From: Lysobacter sp. Root494
GTDB lineage: Bacteria > Pseudomonadota > Gammaproteobacteria > Xanthomonadales > Xanthomonadaceae
Direction of reading: 5' to 3'
DNA length: 64,000 nt
Assembly (NCBI RefSeq): GCF_001427225.1
Contig: NZ_LMFH01000008.1
Coordinates: 62,001 to 126,000, forward strand
Position 1 is the stretch's first letter; every line of letters begins with the position of its first letter. Under the pieces are notes generated by a model. The model was not told the DNA's origin. It made no database searches and was given only the letters and a program-made list of their open reading frames with translations. A program made the translations under genes and the position numbers. This document shows positions 54,410 to 64,000 of the stretch, piece after piece.

Positions 54410-56044
54410 CTACCTGCCGTCCATGTACCCATTCGTGATCGGGTAGCGGCGTTCGCGCCCGAATGCGCGCCGTGAGACTTTTGGTCCCGGCGCGGCCTGG
54501 TGCCGCTTCCATTCGCTGATGCGCACCAGCCGCAGCACTCTTTCCACCGTTGCCGCGTCGTAGCCCGCGGCAACGATCTCCGCGCCCGACTGCTCCAGGT
54601 CGACATGGCGATAGAGGATCGCGTCGAGCACGTCGTAGGGCGGCAGTGAATCCTGGTCCTTCTGGTTCTCACGCAGTTCCGCCGACGGCGGACGATCGAT
54701 CACGCCCTGCGGAATCACGATGTCACCCACCGTGTTGCGCCAGCGGGCGAGCGCGAACACCTCGGTCTTGTACAAGTCCTTCAGCGGCGCGTAGCCGCCG
54801 CACATGTCGCCGTAGATCGTCGCGTAACCGACGGCGTATTCGCTCTTGTTGCCGGTGGTCAGCAGCAGTCCGCCGAACTTGTTGCTCAGCGCCATCATGA
54901 TCGCGCCGCGACTGCGCGACTGCAGGTTCTCTTCGGCTACATCGAGCGGCTTGCCTTCGAACTGCTCCGACAGTGCATCGAGGAAACCCTGGAACGGCTT
55001 CTCGATCGGCACGGTGATCATGCGCACGCCCTGCGCGCGGCACTGTTCCTCGGCGAGATCGTTCGACAGTCCGGCGGTATAGCGCGAAGGCATCCGCACG
55101 GCGGTGACGTTCTCCGCGCCCAGGGCGTCCACGGCGATGGCGAGCACGAGCGATGAATCGATGCCTCCCGACAGGCCAATCCATGCGTGCTTGAAGCCGT
55201 TCTTGGCGAGATAGTCGCGCGTTCCGCGCACCACCGCGCGCCAGGCCAGCGCATCGCGGCTCTCGTCGCCGTCGTCGATCCACTGCACCGGCGAGAACTT
55301 GCGCGTAACCGTGTCGAAGTCGACGACCAGCCACTGGTCGGTGAAGGCAGCCGCAGCGGGATGCACGGTGCCATCGCCATCGGCGACCACCGATGCCCCG
55401 TCGAACACGACGGCGTCCTGTCCGCCGACGAGGTTGAGGTAGGCGATCGCCGCACTAGTTTCCCGTGCACGCTGTGCCAGCAGGTTGTCCCGCTGCGCGT
55501 GCTTGTCGCGCTCGAACGGCGACGCGTTCGGCACCATCACCACCTGCGCGCCGGCCGCGACGGTCTGCGCGAAGACTTCGGGGAACCACAGGTCTTCACA
55601 GATGATCAGCCCGACCTGCGTGTCCTTCACCGCGAAGACGCAGTTGTCGCGATCCGGATCGACCTCGAAATAGCGGCGCTCGTCGAACACGGCGTAGTTC
55701 GGCAGTTCGCGCTTGCGATAGGTCTGCGCGACCTGGCCATCGCGCAGCACGCTGGCCGCGTTGTACACCACCGCACCGGCGGACTGCGGCCAGCCGACGA
55801 TCGCGACGATGCCGGTGGCCGCGCGTGCGATGCGCTGGATCGCGGCCTCGCAGTCGGCGAGGAACGAAGGCCGCAACAGCAGGTCCTCCGGGGGATAACC
55901 GCTGAGCGCCAGTTCGGGGAACAGCACCAGGTCGGCGCCGTATTCCTCGCGTGCGGTAGCGATCATCTCGATGATGCGATCGACGTTCTTCGTCACCGCG
56001 CCCACCGGGAAATCGAACTGCGCCAATGCGATCCGCAATGTCAT
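54410..56044 (-). CDS. nadE: Glutamine-dependent NAD(+) synthetase
   Basis: A 544-residue two-domain enzyme. N-terminal nitrilase-like glutaminase (about 1-250) with catalytic triad E44 (FPELALSG), K111 (YRKREL) and C149 (ICEDLWFPE), feeding ammonia to the C-terminal synthetase domain (about 265-544) with the P-loop SGGIDSS. It makes NAD from deamido-NAD, ATP and glutamine in the cytosol. GGAG ribosome binding site. It is monocistronic; a TAGAAT -10-like box lies about 35 nt upstream. Confidence 0.95.
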   Translation of the reverse strand: MTLRIALAQFDFPVGAVTKNVDRIIEMIATAREEYGADLVLFPELALSGYPPEDLLLRPSFLADCEAAIQRIARAATGIVAIVGWPQSAGAVVYNAASVLRDGQVAQTYRKRELPNYAVFDERRYFEVDPDRDNCVFAVKDTQVGLIICEDLWFPEVFAQTVAAGAQVVMVPNASPFERDKHAQRDNLLAQRARETSAAIAYLNLVGGQDAVVFDGASVVADGDGTVHPAAAAFTDQWLVVDFDTVTRKFSPVQWIDDGDESRDALAWRAVVRGTRDYLAKNGFKHAWIGLSGGIDSSLVLAIAVDALGAENVTAVRMPSRYTAGLSNDLAEEQCRAQGVRMITVPIEKPFQGFLDALSEQFEGKPLDVAEENLQSRSRGAIMMALSNKFGGLLLTTGNKSEYAVGYATIYGDMCGGYAPLKDLYKTEVFALARWRNTVGDIVIPQGVIDRPPSAELRENQKDQDSLPPYDVLDAILYRHVDLEQSGAEIVAAGYDAATVERVLRLVRISEWKRHQAAPGPKVSRRAFGRERRYPITNGYMDGR

Positions 56045-56098
56045 GCCCTGCTCCAGCTTGCGTGTGCGCGCATTCTAACGGCGGCGATCACGCGGGTC

Positions 56099-56271
56099 CT
56101 CCCCTCACCCTGCTTCGCTACGCGAAGCTGTGCCTCTCCCCGCAGGCGGAGCGAGGGTGGGCTATAGCTGTGGCTTCAGCGTGGCCGAGGGATGGATTAA
56201 GCAGCTGCCATTCCCCTCTCCCCGCATGCGGGGAGAGGGACCGCGTCGCACAGCGACGCAGGGTGAGGGGC
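56099..56271. repeat. Palindromic intergenic repeats between nadE and nrdB
   Basis: A block with CCTCACCCTGC and CCTCTCCCCGC appears in two versions (56099-56145 and 56213-56271). The second contains the perfect palindrome CCCTCTCCCCGCATGCGGGG... (56214-56239), followed by GCGTCGCACAGCGACGC. The same family occurs near 61612-61869. These look like REP-type, xanthomonad-style elements; the second copy abuts the nrdB stop. Confidence 0.7.
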
Positions 56272-56276
56272 GGTTT

Positions 56277-57296
56277 TCAGAACGCCTCTTCGAACGCCAC
56301 CGCACCGCTGATTCCCACCTGGTACGCCGACACGCGACGCTCGAAGAAATTGGTCAACTCCTGCACGTCCTGCAGGTCCATGAACGGGAATGGATTCTTC
56401 GTCCCAAATTCCGGCGCCATGCCGAGCGCGGCCAGGCGCAGGTCGGCGACATATTCGAGGTACTGGCGCATCTCGCGCGACGACAGTCCGTTCACACCGC
56501 CGGAGAGCACGTCATCCGCGAAGCCGGCTTCCACTTCGATCGCCTCGCGCAGCATCGCGCGCACGTCGCGTTCCATGCCGGCATCGAACAGGCCCGGATC
56601 CTCGCTCCGCACTGTGCGGATCACTTCGAAAGCGAAGGCCATGTGCCCGGACTCGTCGCGGAAGACCCAGTTGGTTCCGGCGGCGAGCCCCGGTAGCAGG
56701 CCGCGCGAGCGCAGGAACCAGACATAGGCGAACGCGGCGAAGAAGAACAGCCCTTCGATGCAGCACGCGAAGCAGATCAGGTTGAGCAGGAACGCGCGGC
56801 GCTGCTCGCGTGTCTCCAGTCGCTGCACGGACTGGATCGAGTCCATCCATTTGAAGCAGAACGCGGCTTTGCTCCGGATCGAGGGAATGTTCTCGATCGC
56901 GTCGAAGGCCTCTTCGCGGCGTGCCGGGTCGGGAATATAGGAGTCGAGCAGCGTGAGGTAGAACTGCACGTGCAGTGCTTCCTCGTATAGCTGTCGCGAC
57001 AGGTACATGCGCGCCTCGGGCGCGTTGATGTGCTGGTAGAGGTTCAGCACCAGGTTGTTGGCGACGATCGAATCGCCCGTGGCGAAGAAGGCGACCAGGC
57101 GTTCGATCAGGTGGCGGTCGGCGGCGCTGAGCTTGTGGCGCAGGTCGTTGAGGTCGATGCCGAAGTCGATTTCCTCGACGGTCCAGGTGTTGCGGATCGC
57201 GTCCTTGTACATCTCGTAGAACTGCGGGTAGCGCATCGGCCGCAGGGTGAGGGCGAAGCCGGGATCGAGGAGATGGGATCGGGTTGCGGCGGACAT
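56277..57296 (-). CDS. nrdB: Ribonucleotide reductase class Ia, beta subunit NrdB
   Basis: A 339-residue di-iron subunit that generates the radical for NrdA. Iron ligands D75, E106 and H109 in the first half and EGLFFF / RDESGH in the second are intact, and the radical Tyr113 lies at His+4 (LHVQFYL), as expected for class Ia and unlike class Ic, where it is Phe. The C-terminus ends in EEAF, consistent with an NrdA-binding tail. GGAG ribosome binding site. It lies 133 bp downstream of nrdA, behind the same riboswitch. Confidence 0.94.
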   Translation of the reverse strand: MSAATRSHLLDPGFALTLRPMRYPQFYEMYKDAIRNTWTVEEIDFGIDLNDLRHKLSAADRHLIERLVAFFATGDSIVANNLVLNLYQHINAPEARMYLSRQLYEEALHVQFYLTLLDSYIPDPARREEAFDAIENIPSIRSKAAFCFKWMDSIQSVQRLETREQRRAFLLNLICFACCIEGLFFFAAFAYVWFLRSRGLLPGLAAGTNWVFRDESGHMAFAFEVIRTVRSEDPGLFDAGMERDVRAMLREAIEVEAGFADDVLSGGVNGLSSREMRQYLEYVADLRLAALGMAPEFGTKNPFPFMDLQDVQELTNFFERRVSAYQVGISGAVAFEEAF

Positions 57297-57429
57297 GCGG
57301 CGGTCTCCGGAGAATGGAAGCCCTCTCCGCTACGCGGAGAAGTTGAAGGTGCGGGGAGCGGCGGGGCGTCGCTAACGGATCCACTTCCTTGTGGTTTTGG
57401 ACGCCGCCCCACCGTCCCCGCATGGGCAG

Positions 57430-59892
57430 TTACTGGCAGGCCTCGCAGGCCTCCGGGTTTTCCAGCGAGCAGGCCAGCGCCTGTTGCTCGGTGTAAGCAG
57501 GCGCAGCAATCGTGGCCTTCGCAATGCGCGTCGCCGGACGCGACCGCAGGTAATAGGTCGTCTTCAGCTTCGACTTCCACGCATACATGTACATGGACGA
57601 GAGGCGGCCGATATTCGGACTCTCCATGAAGAGGTTGAGCGACTGGGACTGGTCGAGATAGGGACCTCGCGCGGCAGCCAGGTCGATCAGCGCTTTCTGC
57701 GGCAACTCCCATGCGGTGCGGTAGACGGCCTTGAGCGCTTCGGGAATCCCTGCCACGTTCTGGACGGAACCTTCAGCCAGCTTGATCGCGTCGCGCGTGG
57801 CTTCGGTCCACAGGCCGAGCTTCTTCAATTCCTCCACGAGATAGCGGTTGATCTGCAGGAAATCGCCCGACAGCGTCTCGCGCTTGAACAGGTTGGATAC
57901 CTGCGGCTCGATGCATTCGTAGCAGCCGGCAATCGACGCGATCGTCGCGGTGGGTGCGATGGCAATGAGCAGCGAGTTGCGCAGGCCATGTTGCGCGACA
58001 CGCTGCTTCAGCGCCTCCCATGCGCCGGTTTCCGTAGGAGTTACGCCCCACAGGTCGAACTGCAGTGCGCCGGTCGCCGCGCGCGTTTCCGCGAACGACG
58101 GATGCGCGCCCTGCTTCTCGGCCAGTTCGCACGACGCCTCCAGCGCATGCAGGTAGATGCGCTCGGCAATCTTCGTGGACAGCTGCAGCGCGTCGACCGA
58201 ATCGAACGGCAGGCGCAGTTTGAAGAACACGTCCTGCAGGCCCATCACTCCAAGTCCGACGGGGCGCCAGCGCAGGTTGGAGCGACGCGCGGATTCGATC
58301 GGATAGAAGTTGAGGTCGATCACGCGGTCGAGCTGACGCACCGCGACGCGCACGGTTTCGGCGAGCTTGTCGAAATCGAACGCCATCTTTCCGTCGTCGA
58401 ACTGCGCCACGTGCTGCGCAAGGTTGATCGACCCCAGGTTGCACACTGCCGTCTCCTCGGCGGAAGTGACCTCGAGGATCTCCGTGCACAGGTTGGACAG
58501 GTGCACCGTACGGCCTGGGCCGACCTGGTTGCAGGCTCGGTTGGAGGCGTCCTTGAACGTCATCCAGCCGTTACCGGTTTCGCCCAGCACCTTCATCATC
58601 CGGGCGTACAGCTCGCGCGCCTTGACTGTCTTCGCGGCGAGGCCCTGCTGTTCGGCCTGCATGTAGGCGCGCTCGAAGGCTTCGCCCCACAGGTCCACGA
58701 ATTCCGGCACCGCGTACGGATCGAACAGCGACCAGTCGCCGTCGGCCTCCACGCGCTGCATGAACAGGTCCGGCACCCAGTTGGCGAGATTGAGGTTGTG
58801 CGTGCGGCGCGCCTCGTCGCCGGTGTTCTCGCGCAGCTCGAGGAATTCCTCGATGTCCGCATGCCAGGTTTCCAGGTAGATGCACGCCGCGCCCTTGCGC
58901 TTGCCGCCCTGGTTCACCGCGGCGACCGACGCGTCCAGCGTCTTCAGCCACGGCACGATGCCGTTGCTGCGCCCGTTGGTGGACCGGATCAGCGAGCCGC
59001 GCGAGCGTATGCGCGAATAGGCTTGTCCGATGCCGCCGCTGAACTTCGACAGCTGCGCGACTTCGCCGTAGCGCGCGTAGATATCGGTCAGCGAATCCTG
59101 CGGCGAATCGAGCAGGAAGCAGGACGACAGCTGCTCGTGGCGCGTCCCGGAATTGAACAGCGTCGGCGAACTGGGGATGTAATCGAGCGAGGCCATCAGC
59201 CGGTACAGCTCGAGCGCCGACGCCGGCGAATCGGTCAGCGCGACCGCGATGCGCATGAAGAAGTGCTGCGGCGTCTCGATCACGCTGCGGCGCTGCGGGT
59301 GCTTGAGCAGGTAGCGGTCATACAGCGTGCGCAGGCCGAAGTATTCGAAGCGCTGGGTCTGCGCGGCATCGATCGCGTCGTTGAACTTGCGCGCGTTGGC
59401 CTCGACCGTTTCGCGCACACGGTCGTTGATCAGACCGAGTTCATGGCCGAGGACAATCGACTGCGAGAACGAATACACGCCCAGGCCTGCGACTTCCTTG
59501 TCGATGTATCCGGCGAGCAGGCGCGCGGCGAGGCGCGCGTATTGCGGTTCCTCCGCAGTGAAGGCGGCGGCGGTGCGGATCGACAGTTCGTCGAGCTCGC
59601 GCGTGGTCGCGCCGTCGTAGATGCCGGCGATGGTCTTGAGCGCGACCCGCATCGGGTCGATTTCGTTGAGGCCATCGCAGCAGCGCGTCACCGCGCGCAC
59701 GATCTTGGCGACGTCGACCGGTTCGCGGCGGCCGTCACGCTTGGTGATGGTCATCGTTGCCGGTGCATGCGGCGGCGTCAGCGCAAAGCTGCCCTGCGAC
59801 GTGCTGGTAGGCGACGAATTCGTGGAAGCAGGCGATGCGTCTTCGCCGACCGGTGTTCCGGTCGCGATTTCGGCAAGTGTTTCGGTATGCAT
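57430..59892 (-). CDS. nrdA: Ribonucleotide reductase class Ia, alpha subunit NrdA
   Basis: An 820-residue large subunit with an N-terminal ATP cone (about 47-135, TITKRDGRREPVDVAKIV), the catalytic barrel with redox Cys in SSCFLLD, N/C/E in SNLCTEI and Cys in AVCNLGS, the radical-relay Tyr pair in KTTYYLR, and a C-terminal swivelling CEAC. It makes dNDPs with NrdB. A low-complexity Ser/Thr/Pro-rich stretch (about 15-45) separates the start from the ATP cone. RBS GGAGAGG before the ATG at 59892. Confidence 0.95.
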   Translation of the reverse strand: MHTETLAEIATGTPVGEDASPASTNSSPTSTSQGSFALTPPHAPATMTITKRDGRREPVDVAKIVRAVTRCCDGLNEIDPMRVALKTIAGIYDGATTRELDELSIRTAAAFTAEEPQYARLAARLLAGYIDKEVAGLGVYSFSQSIVLGHELGLINDRVRETVEANARKFNDAIDAAQTQRFEYFGLRTLYDRYLLKHPQRRSVIETPQHFFMRIAVALTDSPASALELYRLMASLDYIPSSPTLFNSGTRHEQLSSCFLLDSPQDSLTDIYARYGEVAQLSKFSGGIGQAYSRIRSRGSLIRSTNGRSNGIVPWLKTLDASVAAVNQGGKRKGAACIYLETWHADIEEFLELRENTGDEARRTHNLNLANWVPDLFMQRVEADGDWSLFDPYAVPEFVDLWGEAFERAYMQAEQQGLAAKTVKARELYARMMKVLGETGNGWMTFKDASNRACNQVGPGRTVHLSNLCTEILEVTSAEETAVCNLGSINLAQHVAQFDDGKMAFDFDKLAETVRVAVRQLDRVIDLNFYPIESARRSNLRWRPVGLGVMGLQDVFFKLRLPFDSVDALQLSTKIAERIYLHALEASCELAEKQGAHPSFAETRAATGALQFDLWGVTPTETGAWEALKQRVAQHGLRNSLLIAIAPTATIASIAGCYECIEPQVSNLFKRETLSGDFLQINRYLVEELKKLGLWTEATRDAIKLAEGSVQNVAGIPEALKAVYRTAWELPQKALIDLAAARGPYLDQSQSLNLFMESPNIGRLSSMYMYAWKSKLKTTYYLRSRPATRIAKATIAAPAYTEQQALACSLENPEACEACQ

Positions 59893-60164
59893 GGCTGTCC
59901 TCTCCGTAGAAGGTGGAGAAGAAGCGAAAGCGGTCGCACGCGTTGCGATTGGGTGCCAAACCCGTCGCGACGACGCACGCACCAGCCCCCGCCCCCTCGG
60001 GCGGGCCGGCTTCAACGCGGAGAGATGGAATGAAATGCACGAACGGTGCGACGACGCGGGACGAACGTGTCCGCATGATCGACCGTCGCTCCCCGCGGAG
60101 ACGCCTGGCCAAGCGGTAGTTCGCGAAGCGCGCGATGGAATGCGGCGACACGGAGACTTCCGGT

Positions 60165-60365
60165 CGTGGCAGGTTTTCGGGCTTCCGGTCGTGCGGTTCG
60201 CGATGCGAGCCGTCTTCCTACTGCGCGTCGCTTCCCAGCTGCATCCCCTTGGGGATCGGGCCAGTGCCATTGACGCGGGTCGTTACCAGTTACCGCTGCG
60301 GGGCAGCTCCGGAATCGGCTTGCTCATGTGCGAGCGCGCCTCACCGGATTCCCTTTAAGCCTTCC
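60165..60365 (-). promoter_or_regulatory. Cobalamin riboswitch upstream of nrdAB
   Basis: On the minus strand: GGGAATCCGGTG, GGAGCTGCCCCGCAGCGGTAA (B12 box), GGCACTGG, GGGAAG and a final GACCGGAAGCCCG. A 7-bp complementarity between 60018-60024 and the Shine-Dalgarno region (59900-59906) could be the expression platform. Between the aptamer and nrdA (59893-60164) no other gene is seen. Ends approximate. Confidence 0.85.
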
Positions 60366-60437
60366 CCTGGCGGGGTCGGCACCATCGACGACCACAAGAT
60401 AGTGTGGTCATTCGAATCGGTCAACACGAAATGTTGA

Positions 60438-61532
60438 TTACCTTGTCTTGCCAGCAAGACCCCGTCGCTCGCGGCGCAGGAAGCGCAGCAAGGCCTGCTC
60501 CCACTGGCGTTGGCCGCGCGCGTCTTTGGTGAACGCATGCAGTCGCCCGGCTCCCCACGCGTCGAGCACCACCGGATCGATGTACGACTTGCGGCACACC
60601 GCGGGCGTGTTGCGCAGCTGTTTGGCCACTTCGGCAATCACCGCGTTGCGCGTGGCTGCGATGCTGCGCTGGCTAGGCTGCGGATCCGCGTCGCCGGGGT
60701 CCGCTTCGCGCGCGAGCAGTCGCATCGCGGCAAGCGTGCCACCCCAGGTGCGAAAGTCCTTTGCGGTGAAATCGGCGCCCATCGCGTCGCGCAGGTAATC
60801 GTTGACCATGCCGGAGTCGATCGGCTGCACATGGCCGTCGTCGTCTTCGTACTGGAAGAGTTGCTGGCCGGGAAGTTGCTGGCAGCTCCGAACGAGCCTG
60901 GCGAGACGCGTGTCGTCCAGAACGACGTCGTGCTCCAGCCCGCCCTTGCCACGGAAGCGCAGCCGCGCGCGCCCACCGCGCAGGAATTCGACATGGCGGT
61001 TGCGCAGCGTGGTCAGGCCAAAGGCCTTGTTGCCGCGCGCGTATTCCTCGTTGCCGATGCGAACCATCGTGTCCGCCATGATCGCGACCACCACCGCGAG
61101 CACCTTGTCTCGCGGCAGCCCGGACATCGCGAGATCGCGGCGCAAGCGCCGCCGCAGCCGCGGCAGCGAACTGCCGAAGGCGACGATGCGGTCGAACTTC
61201 TCCGCGTCGCGCACCTCGCGCCAGCGCGCGTGATAGCGGTATTGCTTGCGACCGCGCGCATCGCGTCCGGTCGCCTGCAGGTGGCCGTTGGCGCGAGTGC
61301 AGATCCACACGTCGCGGTACGCGGGCGGGATGGCCAGTGCGCGGATGCGAGCGAGCGTGTGCGTATCGCGAATGGATTTGCCGCTGCTGTCGAGATAGAC
61401 AAAGCCGTTGCCGGAGCGGCGGCGGCGGAAACCGGGGTCAGCGTCGCTGACGTAGACGAGGCCGCCTTGCACTGCGGATTCGAGCGCGGCGTCGATGGCG
61501 TCGCCGTTGCTTGCGGGCTTGCTGGCTGGCAT
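60438..61532 (-). CDS. DNA topoisomerase IB
   Basis: A 364-residue bacterial type IB topoisomerase related to the poxvirus enzyme. N-terminal DNA-cap domain (about 20-110, NGFVYLDSSGKSIRD), catalytic domain with Arg/Lys residues (VRIGNEEYARGNKAFGL and FRTWGGTLAA) and nucleophile Tyr317 in CRKSYIDP. It relaxes supercoils without ATP. The gene lies alone between the nrdA riboswitch and a block of palindromic repeats. Confidence 0.93.
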   Translation of the reverse strand: MPASKPASNGDAIDAALESAVQGGLVYVSDADPGFRRRRSGNGFVYLDSSGKSIRDTHTLARIRALAIPPAYRDVWICTRANGHLQATGRDARGRKQYRYHARWREVRDAEKFDRIVAFGSSLPRLRRRLRRDLAMSGLPRDKVLAVVVAIMADTMVRIGNEEYARGNKAFGLTTLRNRHVEFLRGGRARLRFRGKGGLEHDVVLDDTRLARLVRSCQQLPGQQLFQYEDDDGHVQPIDSGMVNDYLRDAMGADFTAKDFRTWGGTLAAMRLLAREADPGDADPQPSQRSIAATRNAVIAEVAKQLRNTPAVCRKSYIDPVVLDAWGAGRLHAFTKDARGQRQWEQALLRFLRRERRGLAGKTR

Positions 61533-61611
61533 GCGCGCAGGATCGGGCGTGCTGCGTCAACGTGATGAGCAGCCGTGAAGGAATCCGTGCTGCCGCGCGT
61601 CGACTTCGCCG

Positions 61612-61746
61612 CCGCGCCCCTCATCCGCCCGTTGGGCACCTTCTCCCCGCAAGCGGGGAGAAGGAACCGCAGTCGCTCCGCAGAGCAATACCCCTCTCCC
61701 CGCTTGCGGGGAGAGGGACCGCTTCGCGCAGCGAAGCAGGGTGAGG
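61612..61746. repeat. Palindromic repeat cluster upstream of topoisomerase IB, part 1
   Basis: Two palindromes, CTTCTCCCCGCAAGCGGGG... (about 61640-61664) and CCCTCTCCCCGCTTGCGGGG... (about 61690-61715), followed by the half-site GCAGGGTGAGGGG. Same family as 56099-56271. No gene is seen in 61533-61986. Confidence 0.7.
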
Positions 61747-61775
61747 GGAAGTGGCGTGAACGGAAGCGAGGCGGT

Positions 61776-61869
61776 GCATTGCGCCAGCTTCGCCGCCGCG
61801 CCCCTTTATCCGCCCTGCCCTCAACGGCCTGTCGGCCGTTTCGACCTTCTCCCCGCAAGCGGGGAGAAG
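61776..61869. repeat. Palindromic repeat cluster upstream of topoisomerase IB, part 2
   Basis: A second copy of CTTCTCCCCGCAAGCGGGG..., preceded by the inverted CGGCCTGTCGGCCG. It lies between the topoisomerase start and the sucD terminator. Confidence 0.6.
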
Positions 61870-61923
61870 GGAAACATCACGGCGAGAGAAGGAAAAAAAT
61901 CGCGGCGGCTCGATCTCTTCACC

Positions 61924-61952
61924 AAAAACAGAAGCCGCCCGAAGGCGGCTTC
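61924..61952 (-). terminator. Rho-independent terminator after sucD
   Basis: GAAGCCGCC and GGCGGCTTC (61931-61939, 61944-61952) form a 9-bp stem. On the minus strand the loop is TTCG, a very stable tetraloop, followed by TGTTTTT. Confidence 0.92.
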
Positions 61953-61986
61953 TTCAAACACTACGATGTAACGAATTCCGCGCGGC

Positions 61987-62862
<876 letters not shown>

Positions 62863-62876
62863 GGGATCGTTATTCC

Positions 62877-64000
<1,124 letters not shown>

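Overview
The window is a GC-rich, densely packed chromosomal segment of a gammaproteobacterium, most likely a member of the Xanthomonadaceae/Lysobacteraceae (Lysobacter, Luteimonas or a close relative). The evidence is the high GC, the order aspS-yebC-ruvC-ruvA-kup-ruvB-ybgC-tolQRAB-pal-cpoB-queE-queC-tRNA-Lys, the B12-riboswitch-controlled btuB and nrdAB, the xanthomonad-style palindromic intergenic repeats, and many secreted proteins of unknown function. There is no prophage, insertion sequence, CRISPR array or rRNA. About 50 protein genes and one tRNA are supported. The first gene (DinG/YoaA helicase) and the last (sucC) run off the ends.

Layout. 1-9.6 kb: a minus-strand unit with PBP1B, a TPR lipoprotein and a DinG-family helicase, then a two-domain glycosyltransferase, a membrane-anchored TPR protein and RelA. 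9.6-11.2 kb: three tandem paralogous secreted proteins of unknown function. 11.2-18 kb: HrpA, Dps, RecQ and tRNA-Lys. 18-33.8 kb: a long minus-strand housekeeping block covering aspartyl-tRNA synthetase, YebC, RuvABC with a Kup potassium transporter between ruvA and ruvB, the Tol-Pal envelope system and two queuosine genes. 34-42.9 kb: a DUF3011 repeat protein, an FmdB zinc ribbon, a 344-bp array of degenerate 21-22-bp palindromic repeats, an ABC-F protein, a Kef/YbaL-type antiporter, BtuB with its cobalamin riboswitch, and a secreted hypothetical protein. 42.9-54 kb: ClpB with a clear sigma-32 promoter, a trehalose operon (otsB, GH15, otsA) lying between clpB and the pgeF-rluD-bamD neighbourhood, and a PhzF protein. 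54-64 kb: NAD synthetase, class Ia ribonucleotide reductase nrdAB behind a second cobalamin riboswitch, topoisomerase IB and sucCD.

How it works together. Tol-Pal-CpoB, PBP1B and BamD form an envelope assembly and constriction theme. RuvABC, RecQ and DinG cover DNA repair, and RelA, ClpB, Dps and trehalose cover stress. B12 controls both its own import (btuB) and the B12-independent ribonucleotide reductase. The features most worth pursuing are the phased 16-unit palindromic array upstream of fmdB, a recurrent -10-box/6-nt/ATG arrangement that implies leaderless transcripts for recQ, queE, ruvB and otsB, a perfect Shine-Dalgarno-sequestering stem in the btuB leader, and the tandem triplet of unknown secreted proteins.
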